Assembly: GCA_002706265.1 (NCBI GenBank)
Contig: PAKU01000016.1
Span: 62,001 to 126,000 of the forward strand
Reading direction: 5' to 3'
Source: Polycyclovorans sp.
GTDB taxonomy: Bacteria; Pseudomonadota; Gammaproteobacteria; Nevskiales; Nevskiaceae
DNA length: 64,000 bases
Position 1 is the stretch's first letter, and each line of letters begins with the position of its first letter. The position numbers and the translations under genes were made by a program. Positions 8,904 to 18,850 of the stretch are shown piece after piece. The notes below the pieces were generated by a model that saw only the letters and a list, made by a program, of their open reading frames with translations, had not been told where the DNA came from and made no database searches.

Positions 8904-10439
8904 ATGAGGGTTCGCATGACATTCGGTGCTCGGCTTGGCGCAGTTCTGATGGGCACCGTGTTGGCCGGATTCGCGACCCTGAGCCTGGCGGCAGGCGCTG
9001 CCGACCCATTTCCGCGGTATCCCGCGCTGGCGCCTGCCGTGGCGTTCTGGACCGATGTATTCGGTCGCCAGTCCGAGCACACGTCGGTCGTTCACGTGGC
9101 CCGCACCCCGCAGATCGTGCTGGCCCGGCTGCATTTTGACGCCGGGTTGCCAGCGACCCAACGGCGCGAGCAGGAGCGTGCCGCCCTCAGCCAGATGCAG
9201 CAGCGTCTGGAGCGGCTCCACGATGACCTGGTGGCGGGCGCCTCCCTGGACGCCGAGTCCAAGGCGCTGCTGGCGCGCTTCGGCACCACCGCGAATCCGC
9301 AGGTGGTAAAGGCCGCGGCCACCGATCTGCGCACCCAGCGCGGCGTGCGCGAGCGGACCGCGCATGCGATGGAGGTGTCGGGACATTTCCTGCCGATGAT
9401 GGAGGCCACCTTCGAGCGACATGCGCTGCCGGTTGCGCTGACGCGCCTGCCCTTCATCGAGTCCAGCTTCAACCTTGAGGCCTACTCCAAGGTCGGCGCC
9501 GCCGGCCTGTGGCAGTTCATGCCCGCCACCGCGCGGCACTACATGCGGTTGGACGAAGCCGTCGATGACCGGCGTGACCCGTGGATGGCCACCGACGGCG
9601 CGGCCCGCCACCTGGCCGACGACTACGCATTGCTGAAAGACTGGCCGCTTGCCATCACCGCCTACAACCACGGCCGAAACGGCATTCGGCGCGGTCTTGA
9701 GAAGACCGGCGGCAAGAATCTTCTCGACCTGATCGAGCGCTACGACAACCCCCGGTTCGGCTTTGCCTCGCGCAACTTCTACGCCGAATTCCTCGCTGCC
9801 AAAGACATCGAAAGTGCCGCAGAGACCTACTTTCCCGAAGTGCGCAGGGCCAAGCCCATCGCCTTTGTCGAAGTGACGCTTGCGCATTACGTGCCCTATG
9901 CCGAGCTGGTGAAACTGGGCGGCGACGATCCCCAGTTGTTTCAGAAGCTCAACCCCGGATACAGCCCTGAAGTGAGGTCCGGTCGGCTGTGGGTGCCGCG
10001 CGGCGCGACGATCCGCATTCCAGACCACAACGCCCAGCGCTTCGAGGCCGCCTATGCCAGCTTGCCGGCCAGCGCCCGAAACGCCGCGCAGCGGGTGTAT
10101 TGGCGGGAACACAAGGTCGTGAGCGGCAATGTGCTGGGGCAGATTGCCCGCCGGTACGGCGTCAGCGCGAAATCCATCCAGCAGGCCAACAACCTGGCCA
10201 ACGCCAACCGGCTGCGGATTGGGCAGGTGCTGCGGATTCCCCCCGCCGCCGGTGAAACGCTGCAGACGGCGGCCAAGTCCAAGCCCAAACCGCGCATCCA
10301 CGTGGTCAAGTCCGGCCAGACCTTGTCGGCCATCGCACGCCTGCATGGGGTCACGACCCGGCAGATCGCCGACACCAATCAACTGGCCGACGCCAATACG
10401 CTGAGGCCGGGGCAGCGCCTGCGCATCCCGCAGGGATAG
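8904..10439 (+). CDS. mltD: Membrane-bound lytic transglycosylase D-like protein with two LysM domains
   Basis: Exported peptidoglycan lytic transglycosylase, 511 residues. An N-terminal signal segment ends near LSLAAGA; I do not see a clear lipobox. The SLT domain has the catalytic glutamate in LPFIESSFN (Glu186), followed by GAAGLWQFMPATAR and AITAYNHGRNGIRRG. Two LysM repeats sit at the C-terminus (HKVVSGNVLGQIARRYGVS and HVVKSGQTLSAIARLHGVT), each with an N-RLRIGQ/LRPGQ ending. The start is taken at ATG 8904; 8916 is also possible and an upstream GTG at 8865 is less likely because it would bury the signal peptide. Confidence 0.92.
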   Translation: MRVRMTFGARLGAVLMGTVLAGFATLSLAAGAADPFPRYPALAPAVAFWTDVFGRQSEHTSVVHVARTPQIVLARLHFDAGLPATQRREQERAALSQMQQRLERLHDDLVAGASLDAESKALLARFGTTANPQVVKAAATDLRTQRGVRERTAHAMEVSGHFLPMMEATFERHALPVALTRLPFIESSFNLEAYSKVGAAGLWQFMPATARHYMRLDEAVDDRRDPWMATDGAARHLADDYALLKDWPLAITAYNHGRNGIRRGLEKTGGKNLLDLIERYDNPRFGFASRNFYAEFLAAKDIESAAETYFPEVRRAKPIAFVEVTLAHYVPYAELVKLGGDDPQLFQKLNPGYSPEVRSGRLWVPRGATIRIPDHNAQRFEAAYASLPASARNAAQRVYWREHKVVSGNVLGQIARRYGVSAKSIQQANNLANANRLRIGQVLRIPPAAGETLQTAAKSKPKPRIHVVKSGQTLSAIARLHGVTTRQIADTNQLADANTLRPGQRLRIPQG

Positions 10440-10449
10440 CCGCGCCGGC

Positions 10450-11682
10450 TCAGGACTGCGGCGGCGACCGCAGTTGCGCGTGCCGCCGCCCAAACCAACG
10501 GGCAATGGGCGCCGCGCTGGCCCCGTGCAACACGATGCTGAGCAGTACCGTGAGCACGACGCAGGCCAGAATCCGGTCGAACCCCGGCAGGTTGAACTGC
10601 TCTTCGATCAACAGCACGAACAGCATCGATGCGAGCCCGCGCGGGCCAAACCAGCCCAGCGCCAGCTTCTCGGCCGTGGGCAGTCCGGTGCCGGCCAGCG
10701 ACGCCCAGATGGGCAGCATGCGCACGAAGGTCAAAAAGCTGAACGCCAGCACCCAGGTCTGCCAGCCGGCATGCTCCAGCCCGGCGGGGATCAGCACGGC
10801 GCCGAACATGATGAAGGTGAGCAGGGTGAGGATCTGCCCTTCAGACTCCATGAACTCGAAGATGAAGGTGCGATCGGCCTTCAGCGTGTTGCCCAGGGTC
10901 AGGCCCCCCACAAAGGCGGCGATGAAGCCGTTGCCGCCCAGCCATTCAGACAGGGCAAAGCAGATCAGCGCGCCGGCCAGCACGGCGATGCCCCGGGCCG
11001 AGTCGGTCACGCAGCGGCGGGCAATGGCAAGGTCAAGCAGCCGCGCCAGCAGATAACCCACGGCGACGCCGATCAGCGGGCCCAGCGTGAGCTGCAGGGC
11101 CACGAAACGGTAGAGGTTGTCGGGCGCGCCATGAACGCTGGTCTGGGTGACCTGCGCCGAGACAATGGCGGCCAGCACGATCACCGGCACCGCCAGGCCG
11201 TCGTTGAGGCCGCTCTCCACATTGATCGCCTGCCGCACCCGTGCGGGCAGCGCGTCGCTGGAAAGCACGGACTGGGCCAGGGCGGCATCGGTGGGCGTCA
11301 GCAGGGCGGCCAGCAGCACCGCCAGCATCACCGGCGCGTCGGGCGACACCCAATGGGCGACCAGCGCGCCCAGCGCGACGGTCAAAGGCATGCCGATCAA
11401 CAACATGCGGGCGGGAATGGCGGCGCGGTGCCTCAGGCTGCGCAGGTGCACGCGGGCCGCATCGGTGAACAGCACCAGCACCAGGGTGATTTCGGCAAAG
11501 CCATGCAGCAGCGCGTTGCTGATGCGGGCGTCCAGCAGGTCGAAGCCGCCGTCCCCCAGGGCGAAGCCGAACCCCACGAACAGCATGGGCAAGGTCACCG
11601 AGGTTTGACCGAGGCGCCGCGACACCAGCGCCCAGGCCACGATGCCGACGCAGACCAGCACAATTTGAGAAGGTGCGTTCAT
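10450..11682 (-). CDS. Cation:proton antiporter, NhaP/CPA1 type
   Basis: Inner-membrane Na+(K+)/H+ antiporter of 410 residues with about twelve hydrophobic helices. The ion-binding ND motif of the CPA1 branch is visible in INVESGLNDGLAVP, preceded by LLTPTDAALAQSVL, the unwound-helix region. It is monocistronic and convergent with the mltD-like gene. The transported ion cannot be distinguished from the sequence alone. Regulation is not apparent. Confidence 0.9.
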   Translation of the reverse strand: MNAPSQIVLVCVGIVAWALVSRRLGQTSVTLPMLFVGFGFALGDGGFDLLDARISNALLHGFAEITLVLVLFTDAARVHLRSLRHRAAIPARMLLIGMPLTVALGALVAHWVSPDAPVMLAVLLAALLTPTDAALAQSVLSSDALPARVRQAINVESGLNDGLAVPVIVLAAIVSAQVTQTSVHGAPDNLYRFVALQLTLGPLIGVAVGYLLARLLDLAIARRCVTDSARGIAVLAGALICFALSEWLGGNGFIAAFVGGLTLGNTLKADRTFIFEFMESEGQILTLLTFIMFGAVLIPAGLEHAGWQTWVLAFSFLTFVRMLPIWASLAGTGLPTAEKLALGWFGPRGLASMLFVLLIEEQFNLPGFDRILACVVLTVLLSIVLHGASAAPIARWFGRRHAQLRSPPQS

Positions 11683-11761
11683 GGTGGCCCCTGGGAATTG
11701 ACGCCGGTCGCCGGCACGCGTGCAGGCCCGCCATTATTCCACCGCAGCATTCCACCGCGGC

Positions 11762-11797
11762 GGCCAAACAAAAGCCGCCCCGGTGAGGGGGCGGCTT
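11762..11797 (-). terminator. Rho-independent terminator of the small lipoprotein gene
   Basis: A perfect 10-bp inverted repeat (11772-11781 with 11788-11797, six-base loop) is followed on the minus strand by a T-rich tail (TTTGTTT counted from 11771 downwards). It lies 60 bases downstream of the minus-strand lipoprotein gene. Confidence 0.85.
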
Positions 11798-11856
11798 GCG
11801 GTGTCGCGACGCCCGCCCTTCCGGGCATGACGTTTCAGGCCTGAAAACCTGAGGGC

Positions 11857-12087
11857 TTACTGGTCGTTCTTCTTGTCGTCGTCATCGCCGACCTTGACCG
11901 TCGTGCTGGAGCCGTCCTTGTCGTCGCTTTCGTACGACATCGAACCGCTGTCGCCATCGATGTTGATGGTCGTGCTGCTTTCGGATTTTTCCGCGGCGGG
12001 TGCAGCGGCAGCGGGGGCCTCTTCTTTCGAGCAGGCACCCAGCAGCAGGGCCAGGGCGGCGGCGGTAGGCAGAACAAAATGGCGCAT
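11857..12087 (-). CDS. Small acidic lipoprotein of unknown function
   Basis: A 76-residue lipoprotein. The signal peptide ends in a clear lipobox LLGAC (modified Cys near residue 20), followed by an Ala-rich linker and a strongly acidic, Ser/Asp/Lys-rich tail with two similar blocks (SSTTINIDGDSGS and SSTTVKVGDDDD). The ATG at 12087 has a good Shine-Dalgarno (AAGGGAG). A longer reading frame to 12207 has no signal peptide at its start and is rejected. I recognise no family; the acidic tail could bind cations. Confidence 0.8.
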   Translation of the reverse strand: MRHFVLPTAAALALLLGACSKEEAPAAAAPAAEKSESSTTINIDGDSGSMSYESDDKDGSSTTVKVGDDDDKKNDQ

Positions 12088-12311
12088 CGGTAACTCCCTT
12101 GAGTGGAACAAGGCGCGGACGCTATCACGCGCTGCCTGAACGCCAACTTTGACGACCGCCGCGTGATTCGCGGACGCAGGGCTTGGTGATGGATGTTCGA
12201 CGGTCACCCACCGTGGGCGACACCTGAATAAAGACCCGTTCGGATGCGCGGCAAAAGCGGCAAGCCGGCAATGGCTATGCTGCAGACCAGATTGCTCACG
12301 AATCGGTGTTG

Positions 12312-14198
12312 ATGACCCACCCCAGCCAGTTCCACCTGCTGCGCCAGCGCCGCTTTGGGCCCTACTTCGTGACCCAGCTGCTCGGCGCCTTCAATGACAA
12401 CGTGTATCGCAGCGCGGTGGTGGTGGTGCTGGCCGTCGGGGTTGCCGGGCTGTCGCCGCAGCAGCTTGACCTGTACGCGAGCGCGGCGGCGGCGCTGTTC
12501 ATACTGCCGTTTCTGCTGTTTTCGGCGACGGCGGGACAGATCGCCGAAAAGTACGAGAAGGCGGCGTTGATCCGCAGGCTCAAGCTCCTCGAGCTGGGTC
12601 TGATGGTACTGGCCGCCCTTGCGCTGATGCGGCCCAGCGTGCCCGGCCTGATGGCGCTGCTGTTTCTGCTGGGCACGCAGTCGGCGCTGTTCGGGCCGGT
12701 CAAGTACTCGATACTGCCGCAGACCCTGCGACCCGCAGAGTTGGTGGGCGGCAATGCGCTGGTGGCCGTCGTCACCTTTCTGGCCATTCTGCTGGGGGCC
12801 GTGCTCGGCGGCTGGCTGATGACGCAGGCGGGCGGGCCCCGATGGGTGGCGGCCGCCGTCCTGGCGCTGGCGGTGCTGGGGTACGCGGTGTCGTTGGCCA
12901 TTCCCGAGGCCGCTGCTGCCGCCCCGCGTCTGCGGCTCAACTGGAATCCGTTCACCGAAACCTGGCGCACCTTCCAGTTCGTGCGCGGCGACCGCACGGT
13001 GATGCTGGCGGTGCTGGGCATTTCCTGGTTCTGGTGCTTCGGCGCGGTGTTTCTGACGCAGTTGCCACAGTATTTCCGGCTGCATCTGGGCGCCGACGTG
13101 GTGGTCATGACGGTGATGCTCAGCGTGTCGGCGCTGGGCATGGCGGCGGGGGCGCTGCTGTGCGAGCGGCTGTCGGGGCACAAGCTGGAGATTGGTCTGG
13201 TGCCGCTGGGTTCGCTGGGCCTGACCTGGTTCGGCATCGATCTGTACTTCGCCATGCCGGAAACCCGCGTCGAGGGCGTGGTGCGCATCGCGACCTTCAT
13301 CACCTCGGTGGCCAATCACCGCATCCTCTGGGATCTGGGCCTGATGGGCGCGTTCGGCGGCCTCTACATCGTGCCGCTGTATGCACTGATCCAGACACGC
13401 GCCGCGCCGGCGCACCTGTCGCGGGTGGTGGCCGGCAACAACATTCTCAATGCGGCGTTCATGGTCGGGGCGGCGGTGATGTCGCTGCTGCTGCTGCGCT
13501 GGGCCGGGCTGAGCATTCCCCAGTTGCTGCTGCTCACGGTGCTGGTCAACGCAGGCGTGGCGATCTTCATCTACGCGCAGGTGCCCGAGTTCGTGATGCG
13601 CTTTCTGGCGTGGATCATCATCAACACGCTGTACCGCATCGACAAATCGGGGCTTGAGCACATTCCGGATGAAGGCCCGGCGGTCATCGTCTGCAACCAC
13701 GTGAGCTTCGTCGACCCGGTGATCCTCGGCGGCAACATCCGGCGCCCGGTGCGCTTCGTGATGTATCACAGGATCTACAACCTTCCCCTGCTCAAGGTCT
13801 TTTTCCGCACGGCCAAGGCCATCCCGATTGCCGGTGCCAAGGAGAATGCGGCGCTGATGGAGCGCGCCTTCGTCGAGATCGAGGCCGAGCTGCGGGCCGG
13901 CAACGTGGTGTGCATTTTCCCCGAAGGCGGGCTGACGACGAACGGTGACCTCCAGCACTTCCGCAGTGGCATCGAGCGCATCGTCAAGACCACGCCGGTG
14001 CCGGTGGTGCCCATGGCCCTGCAGGGCCTGTGGGGCAGCTTTTTCAGCCGGCGGGACAACGCCCTGAAACGGGCACGGCTGCCGCGCCGGGTTTGGACGC
14101 GCATTGGCCTGGTGGCGGGCGAACCGGTGCCCGCCGATCAGGTCAGCGCCGCCGATCTGCAGCAGCGGGTGCAGGCGCTGCGCGGCGACCGCGCCTGA
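12312..14198 (+). CDS. MFS transporter-acyltransferase fusion (LplT-PlsC-like)
   Basis: A 628-residue fusion. Residues 1-410 form a major-facilitator domain like the lysophospholipid flippase LplT (GAFNDNVYRSA in the first helix). Residues 435-628 form a PlsC acyltransferase with motif NHVSFVDP (His463, Asp468) and FPEGGLT. This suggests uptake of lysophospholipid across the inner membrane coupled to re-acylation. Many homologues carry a third, AMP-binding acyl-ACP synthetase domain as in Aas; it is absent here, so the acyl donor must be supplied by another protein. The start is ATG 12312; GTG 12306 adds two residues. Confidence 0.88.
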   Translation: MTHPSQFHLLRQRRFGPYFVTQLLGAFNDNVYRSAVVVVLAVGVAGLSPQQLDLYASAAAALFILPFLLFSATAGQIAEKYEKAALIRRLKLLELGLMVLAALALMRPSVPGLMALLFLLGTQSALFGPVKYSILPQTLRPAELVGGNALVAVVTFLAILLGAVLGGWLMTQAGGPRWVAAAVLALAVLGYAVSLAIPEAAAAAPRLRLNWNPFTETWRTFQFVRGDRTVMLAVLGISWFWCFGAVFLTQLPQYFRLHLGADVVVMTVMLSVSALGMAAGALLCERLSGHKLEIGLVPLGSLGLTWFGIDLYFAMPETRVEGVVRIATFITSVANHRILWDLGLMGAFGGLYIVPLYALIQTRAAPAHLSRVVAGNNILNAAFMVGAAVMSLLLLRWAGLSIPQLLLLTVLVNAGVAIFIYAQVPEFVMRFLAWIIINTLYRIDKSGLEHIPDEGPAVIVCNHVSFVDPVILGGNIRRPVRFVMYHRIYNLPLLKVFFRTAKAIPIAGAKENAALMERAFVEIEAELRAGNVVCIFPEGGLTTNGDLQHFRSGIERIVKTTPVPVVPMALQGLWGSFFSRRDNALKRARLPRRVWTRIGLVAGEPVPADQVSAADLQQRVQALRGDRA

Positions 14199-14234
14199 GC
14201 GGCCGTTCAGGCCCCGCGCCTGCGCCGGGCGCGC

Positions 14235-16421
14235 TCAGCCCTGCAGCGCCTCGATCAGCAGCCGCTGCACCACCCGTTCTTGCAGGGACGCGGGCTGCGT
14301 CAGGTTCATTCGCGCCAGATGCGGCTTTACGGCCTCGGGCACCGCGCCGCCGCGCAGCGCCTTGAGCAGCAGCTTCCATTTTGGCGTGCCCGCGGCCACC
14401 GCCTTGACCTGGGGCAATGCGCGCGCCAGATCGCGCTCGATGTCGGTGAAGTCGTGGCCGAAGGGGAAATCGGGGAACAGTCCGCGCTGCCGCAGTTCGG
14501 CCATGCGCTGACGCAGCCGCTCCGGCGTGTTGTGCCGGGCGTGGTCGGGAATGCGCCAGCCCGCGTCGATCTTGCCGGCGGCCTGCGCCTGCTTGAGCAG
14601 CTCATCCTGAAAGCGCGCGTCGGCAATCCCGATCAACGCCTTGGCGACATCGCTGTCGGTTTTGGCGCGCAGATCGGCCATGCCGTATTCGGTGATGACC
14701 ACGTCGCGCAGGTGGCGCGGAATGGTGCAGTGGCCGTAATTGAACACGATGTTGGAGCGTGGCTCGCCGCCCGCCTCCCGGACGGCGCGCACCATGATCA
14801 CGCTGCGCCCGGTGGGCAGCTGGTGCGCCATGGCCACGAAGTTGTATTGCCCGCCCACGCCCGAAACGACGCGGTGGTCTTCCAGCCCGTCAGACACCGC
14901 CGCGCCGCCGAGCGTCACCATCATTGCGGTGTTGATGAAGCGGGCATGGACGCGCTGGGCGCGGTACAGGCGCGGGTTGAGATCGAGCTGATTGACCTTG
15001 TCGACCCCGGCCATGGCGATACGCCGCCGCTCGGCCTCCGGCATGTCGCGCAGCGCGTCGTAGAAGGCATTGGGGCCCAGGAAGAAGCCGCCGTGCAGCA
15101 CCACGCCGCCGTGCAGGGCGCTGCCCAGGCAGGTGGCGGCGATGGCGGCGCGCGCGGCGGGGTCGGCCATGTTGGCGCGGATGCGCGCGCCGCTCGGCGC
15201 AATCAGTTCGCCGGCCTCGTAGCGGGTGTCGGCCGTGAACAGGCCGTGGGCCTGCAGGCGCGCGAAGTCATGGCCGCGAATCATGCGTACGCCCAGCGCG
15301 TCGAAGCCTTCGAGCACGCCAATGTCGAGCCGCGCCGGGTTGCAGCGGCCGTCGTTCACCAGGTGTTGCAGGGCCCAGAAGTCATAGACCGGGCGGCGCA
15401 GCACGCCGGCCTGCATCAGGTGCAAAAAGCCGTCCACGAACATTTCGCTGGCGCCGTACAGCCCCTGCTCGAAGGGCGCGCTGCCGCCCTCGCGGGCCAG
15501 CCAGTCGCCGTAGCGGGTGTCGATGCCGAAAGCGCTGAGGGCGGCGCGATAGTCGGCGTTGCGCTGGTGGCGGGCCAGCGCCGAATGGACGATGGCATCG
15601 CCGAGTTGGCCGATGCCGATCTGCAGGGTGCCGCCGTCCTTGAGCAGCGTCGAGGCATGCAGGCCGATGGCGTGGTCGGCGTCGCTGACCGGCTGCTTGG
15701 GCGCGCAGAACAGCGCGTGCTGAAGGCCAGGCGCGTCGATGACGTGATCGAAGGTCGTCGCCGCCACCTCGGCATCGTGGAACATGAACGGCAGGCGGCG
15801 GTTGACCTGCGCCACCACCGCCACCTTGCGCTCGCCGCGCGCCTCGGCGTCGCGCATCAGGGCGATCAGCTCCGGGCCGGTGTCGGGGTTGCACGAAAGC
15901 GAGTAGCGCGGCCCGCCGTCGCTGTCGGGTCGATCGATGCAGGCCACCATCTGCGCGGTCACATTGCAGCCTTGGGCAAACACGTCACGCGCGGCGAAGG
16001 TGTAGTTGGTGCTGATGTAGTCCTGCTGCGCGCGCGGGTTGCCGAGCTGGCTGCCCGGGGCGAAGAAGAACTCGCGAATCGAGACGTTGCCCGGCACCGT
16101 GCCGGCACGCTGGTCGCGCACGTAGTCCAGCTCGGGCGCATCGCCAAACACCCGCTCGATGAACGGGGCCAGAAAGGCCTTCTCGACCGCGCTGCCGGGC
16201 ACCGGCCGGGCCAGTGACAGGGCGGTGAGCAGGGTCAGGCGCAGCGTGGGATCGGCCTTGGCGCGGGCGTACAAGGCATTGACCAGCGCCACCGGCTTGC
16301 CCAGCCCCAGGGGCACGCCCACGCGCAGGTCGTTGCCGACGTGGGCCAGAATCGCGTCGACGCAGGGTTCAAGTGAGACGTGGTGCTGTGGCATGGCGGC
16401 GCCCGAAAAGGTGTGCCCCAT
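14235..16421 (-). CDS. Acetyl-CoA hydrolase/transferase family protein (long form)
   Basis: Cytoplasmic CoA-transferase-fold enzyme of 728 residues, longer than the roughly 500 of the common acetyl-CoA hydrolases and matching a long proteobacterial subgroup. Visible segments are the GIGQLGDAIV loop, the likely CoA-attacking Glu in YGASEMFVDG, and the C-terminal domain SGVGGQYNFV...GRSVIMVRAV...RSNIVFNYGHCTIPRHLRDVVITEYGMADLR. The reaction is transfer or hydrolysis of a short-chain acyl-CoA; the substrate is not decidable. An alternative ATG at 16394 would shorten it by nine residues. Confidence 0.9.
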   Translation of the reverse strand: MGHTFSGAAMPQHHVSLEPCVDAILAHVGNDLRVGVPLGLGKPVALVNALYARAKADPTLRLTLLTALSLARPVPGSAVEKAFLAPFIERVFGDAPELDYVRDQRAGTVPGNVSIREFFFAPGSQLGNPRAQQDYISTNYTFAARDVFAQGCNVTAQMVACIDRPDSDGGPRYSLSCNPDTGPELIALMRDAEARGERKVAVVAQVNRRLPFMFHDAEVAATTFDHVIDAPGLQHALFCAPKQPVSDADHAIGLHASTLLKDGGTLQIGIGQLGDAIVHSALARHQRNADYRAALSAFGIDTRYGDWLAREGGSAPFEQGLYGASEMFVDGFLHLMQAGVLRRPVYDFWALQHLVNDGRCNPARLDIGVLEGFDALGVRMIRGHDFARLQAHGLFTADTRYEAGELIAPSGARIRANMADPAARAAIAATCLGSALHGGVVLHGGFFLGPNAFYDALRDMPEAERRRIAMAGVDKVNQLDLNPRLYRAQRVHARFINTAMMVTLGGAAVSDGLEDHRVVSGVGGQYNFVAMAHQLPTGRSVIMVRAVREAGGEPRSNIVFNYGHCTIPRHLRDVVITEYGMADLRAKTDSDVAKALIGIADARFQDELLKQAQAAGKIDAGWRIPDHARHNTPERLRQRMAELRQRGLFPDFPFGHDFTDIERDLARALPQVKAVAAGTPKWKLLLKALRGGAVPEAVKPHLARMNLTQPASLQERVVQRLLIEALQG

Positions 16422-16592
16422 TGTTCCTCATGCGCGACCGGCCGGGTACGATAGGTCCGGTCGGACGCCGCACTCCGCACCCGGACGGGTAGGGTGCGTA
16501 CCCGCCCGGGGACCCTACACTCCCGAAGCGTAAGGCTCGTCAGAAGCTTGTGTGTCGGTTTACGTCAATCAGAATCTCAGGAGAACACCACG

Positions 16593-18791
16593 ATGTTGAT
16601 TCGATCCCTCTGGGCGCCTGCCCTGCTGTGCGCATTGCTCGCGGCCTGCGGTGGCCCCAAGACCGATGCCCCTGCCACCAAGGCCGAAGCCGACGCCGCG
16701 TCCCCGAAGGCCGCCCAGGCCGAGCCCTCGCCCACCGCCGCGCCGGTCGCTGCCGTCGATGGCGCCCGCATCATCGCGGCCAATGAAGAACCCGGCGCCT
16801 GGCTGGCCCATGGCCGCACCTACAGCGAGCAGCGCTTCAGCCCGCTGTCGCGCATCACCAGCGACAACGTGGACGAACTGGGCCTGACCTGGGCCTACAA
16901 ACTCGATTACGACCGCGCCACGGAAGCCACGCCCATCGTGGTCGACGGCGTGATGTACGTCACCGGCCCCTACTCGGTGGTGTCGGCGCTGAACCCGGTC
17001 ACCGGCACGGAGCTTTGGAAATACGACCCCAAGGTGGCGTTGACCAAGGCGCGTGAAGGCTGCTGCGGACCTGCCAACCGGGGCGTCGCGGTGTGGAAGG
17101 GCAAGGTCTACGTCGGCATCTATGACGGCCGCCTGGCGGCGCTCGATGCCAAGACCGGCAAGGTGGTGTGGGAAGTCAACACCATCGTTGATGAAAACCG
17201 CAGCTACACCATCACCGGCGCGCCGCGCGTCGTCAAAGACATGGTGATCATCGGCAACGGCGGCGCCGAGCTGGGGGTGCGCGGCTACATCACCGCCTAC
17301 GACACCGAAACCGGCGCACAGAAATGGCGCTTCTTCACGGTGCCCGGCAATCCCGAAAACCCGCCCGAAAACAAGGCGATGGAACTGGCCCTGCCCACCT
17401 GGACCGGCAAATGGTGGGAATTTGGCGGCGGCGGCACCGTGTGGGACGCCATGGCCTACGACCCCGAGCTGGACCTGTTCTACATCGGCGTTGGCAACGG
17501 CTCGACCTGGAACCGCGCGGTGCGCAGCCCGGAAGGCGGCGACAACCTGTTCGTCTCGTCCATCGTCGCGCTCAAGCCTGACACCGGCGAATACGTGTGG
17601 CACTACCAGACCACCCCCGGTGACAACTGGGATTACACCGCCACCCAGCACATGGTGCTGGCCGAACTGCAGATTGACGGCAAGCCGCGCAAGGTGCTGA
17701 TGCAGGCGCCGAAAAATGGCTTCTTCTATGTGCTGGACCGTGAAACCGGCGAGCTGCTGTCGGCCGAGAAATTTGCCCCGGCCAACTGGGCCTCGCACGT
17801 CGACATGGAAACCGGCCGACCGGTCGAGACCGAAAACGCCGACTGGTCGAAGGAAGGCAAGCTGGTGTCGCCCGGCCCGCTGGGCGCACACAACTGGATG
17901 CCCATGTCGTTCAACCCGCAAACCGGGCTGGTCTACATTCCCATGCAGGAGGCCATCGCCTATCTGGCGCCCGCGCCCGACGAGCAATACGCCGGCAAGG
18001 GCACCTGGCACCTGGGCGCCCAGCCGCTGGCATTGCCTGAAAACAAGAAAGAATTCGACGGCGCCGTGGCCGCGCACCGGGGCCATCTCATCGCCTGGGA
18101 CCCGGTGGCGCAGAAGGAAGTGTGGCGCCAGAGCCACGTGACCGTGTGGAACGGCGGCACCCTGAGCACCGCCGGCAACCTGGTGTTTCAGGGCACGGCC
18201 GACGGGCGCTTCGTCGCCTACACCGCCGACAAGGGCGAAAAGCTGTGGGAATCCCCCGCCAACAGCGGCGTCATGGCCGGACCGATCACCTACGAAATCG
18301 ACGGTGAGCAGTACGTCACCGTGGCCGCCGGTTGGGGCGGCGGCTTCCCGCTGGCGCTGGGCGGCCTGTCGCTGGCCGCCAAGGTGCAGCCGGATTCACG
18401 CATCCTCACCTACAAGCTGGGCGGCACCGCCAAGCTGCCCCCCCCCAAACCGGGCCTGATCGAACAGCCCGCACCGCCCAAAGTCACGGGCACCGAAGCC
18501 CAGATCGCCGCCGGTCGCGACCTGTACAACAGCCATTGCGGCATGTGCCACGGCCCCAACGCCATCGGCAGCTCGATGGTGCCGGACCTGCGTTACATGA
18601 CGGCCGAAACGCACGCCATGTTCCCCGGCATTCTTGCCGGCGCCCGTGCGCAGCAGGGCATGCCGCCGATGATGGACGTGCTCAAGCCTGAAGATGTGCA
18701 GGCCATCCATCAGTACCTGATCAAGCGTGCCAACGACCTGCACGAAGGACTCAAGGCGGCCGCCAAGGCCCCCGAGGGCGAAGGCGGCTGA
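16593..18791 (+). CDS. PQQ-dependent alcohol dehydrogenase with fused cytochrome c, lipoprotein
   Basis: Periplasmic quinohaemoprotein alcohol dehydrogenase (type II), 732 residues. The signal peptide ends in the lipobox LLAAC, so the enzyme is probably lipid-anchored, unusual for this normally soluble class. The eight-bladed propeller carries the adjacent-cysteine disulfide in [10 protein letters not shown] (Cys157-Cys158) that stacks on PQQ, and a catalytic Asp in [12 protein letters not shown]-terminal cytochrome c domain has CGMCH (Cys649, Cys652, His653). It oxidises primary alcohols and passes electrons through haem to the chain. The start at ATG 16593 follows a CAGGAG ribosome site. 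No PQQ synthesis genes are in the window. Confidence 0.92.
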   Translation: MLIRSLWAPALLCALLAACGGPKTDAPATKAEADAASPKAAQAEPSPTAAPVAAVDGARIIAANEEPGAWLAHGRTYSEQRFSPLSRITSDNVDELGLTWAYKLDYDRATEATPIVVDGVMYVTGPYSVVSALNPVTGTELWKYDPKVALTKAREGCCGPANRGVAVWKGKVYVGIYDGRLAALDAKTGKVVWEVNTIVDENRSYTITGAPRVVKDMVIIGNGGAELGVRGYITAYDTETGAQKWRFFTVPGNPENPPENKAMELALPTWTGKWWEFGGGGTVWDAMAYDPELDLFYIGVGNGSTWNRAVRSPEGGDNLFVSSIVALKPDTGEYVWHYQTTPGDNWDYTATQHMVLAELQIDGKPRKVLMQAPKNGFFYVLDRETGELLSAEKFAPANWASHVDMETGRPVETENADWSKEGKLVSPGPLGAHNWMPMSFNPQTGLVYIPMQEAIAYLAPAPDEQYAGKGTWHLGAQPLALPENKKEFDGAVAAHRGHLIAWDPVAQKEVWRQSHVTVWNGGTLSTAGNLVFQGTADGRFVAYTADKGEKLWESPANSGVMAGPITYEIDGEQYVTVAAGWGGGFPLALGGLSLAAKVQPDSRILTYKLGGTAKLPPPKPGLIEQPAPPKVTGTEAQIAAGRDLYNSHCGMCHGPNAIGSSMVPDLRYMTAETHAMFPGILAGARAQQGMPPMMDVLKPEDVQAIHQYLIKRANDLHEGLKAAAKAPEGEGG

Positions 18792-18814
18792 ACCACGACG
18801 CTGCGCAGCTTACA

Positions 18815-18840
18815 AACCCGGCCCTGTGCCGGGTTTTTTG
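18815..18840 (+). terminator. Rho-independent terminator of the PQQ alcohol dehydrogenase gene
   Basis: A perfect 9-bp stem (18815-18823 with 18829-18837, loop CCTGT) runs into six Ts (18835-18840), 24 bases after the stop codon. The stem may also serve the convergent phoD gene weakly. Confidence 0.88.
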
Positions 18841-18850
18841 GTGGTGGGGA

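Noticed and set aside
16487-16518. Inverted repeats upstream of the PQQ dehydrogenase (GTAGGGT/ACCCTAC and GGGTA/TACCC)
   Set aside because: Short, GC-rich and overlapping, without a known regulator pattern; could be chance in this composition.
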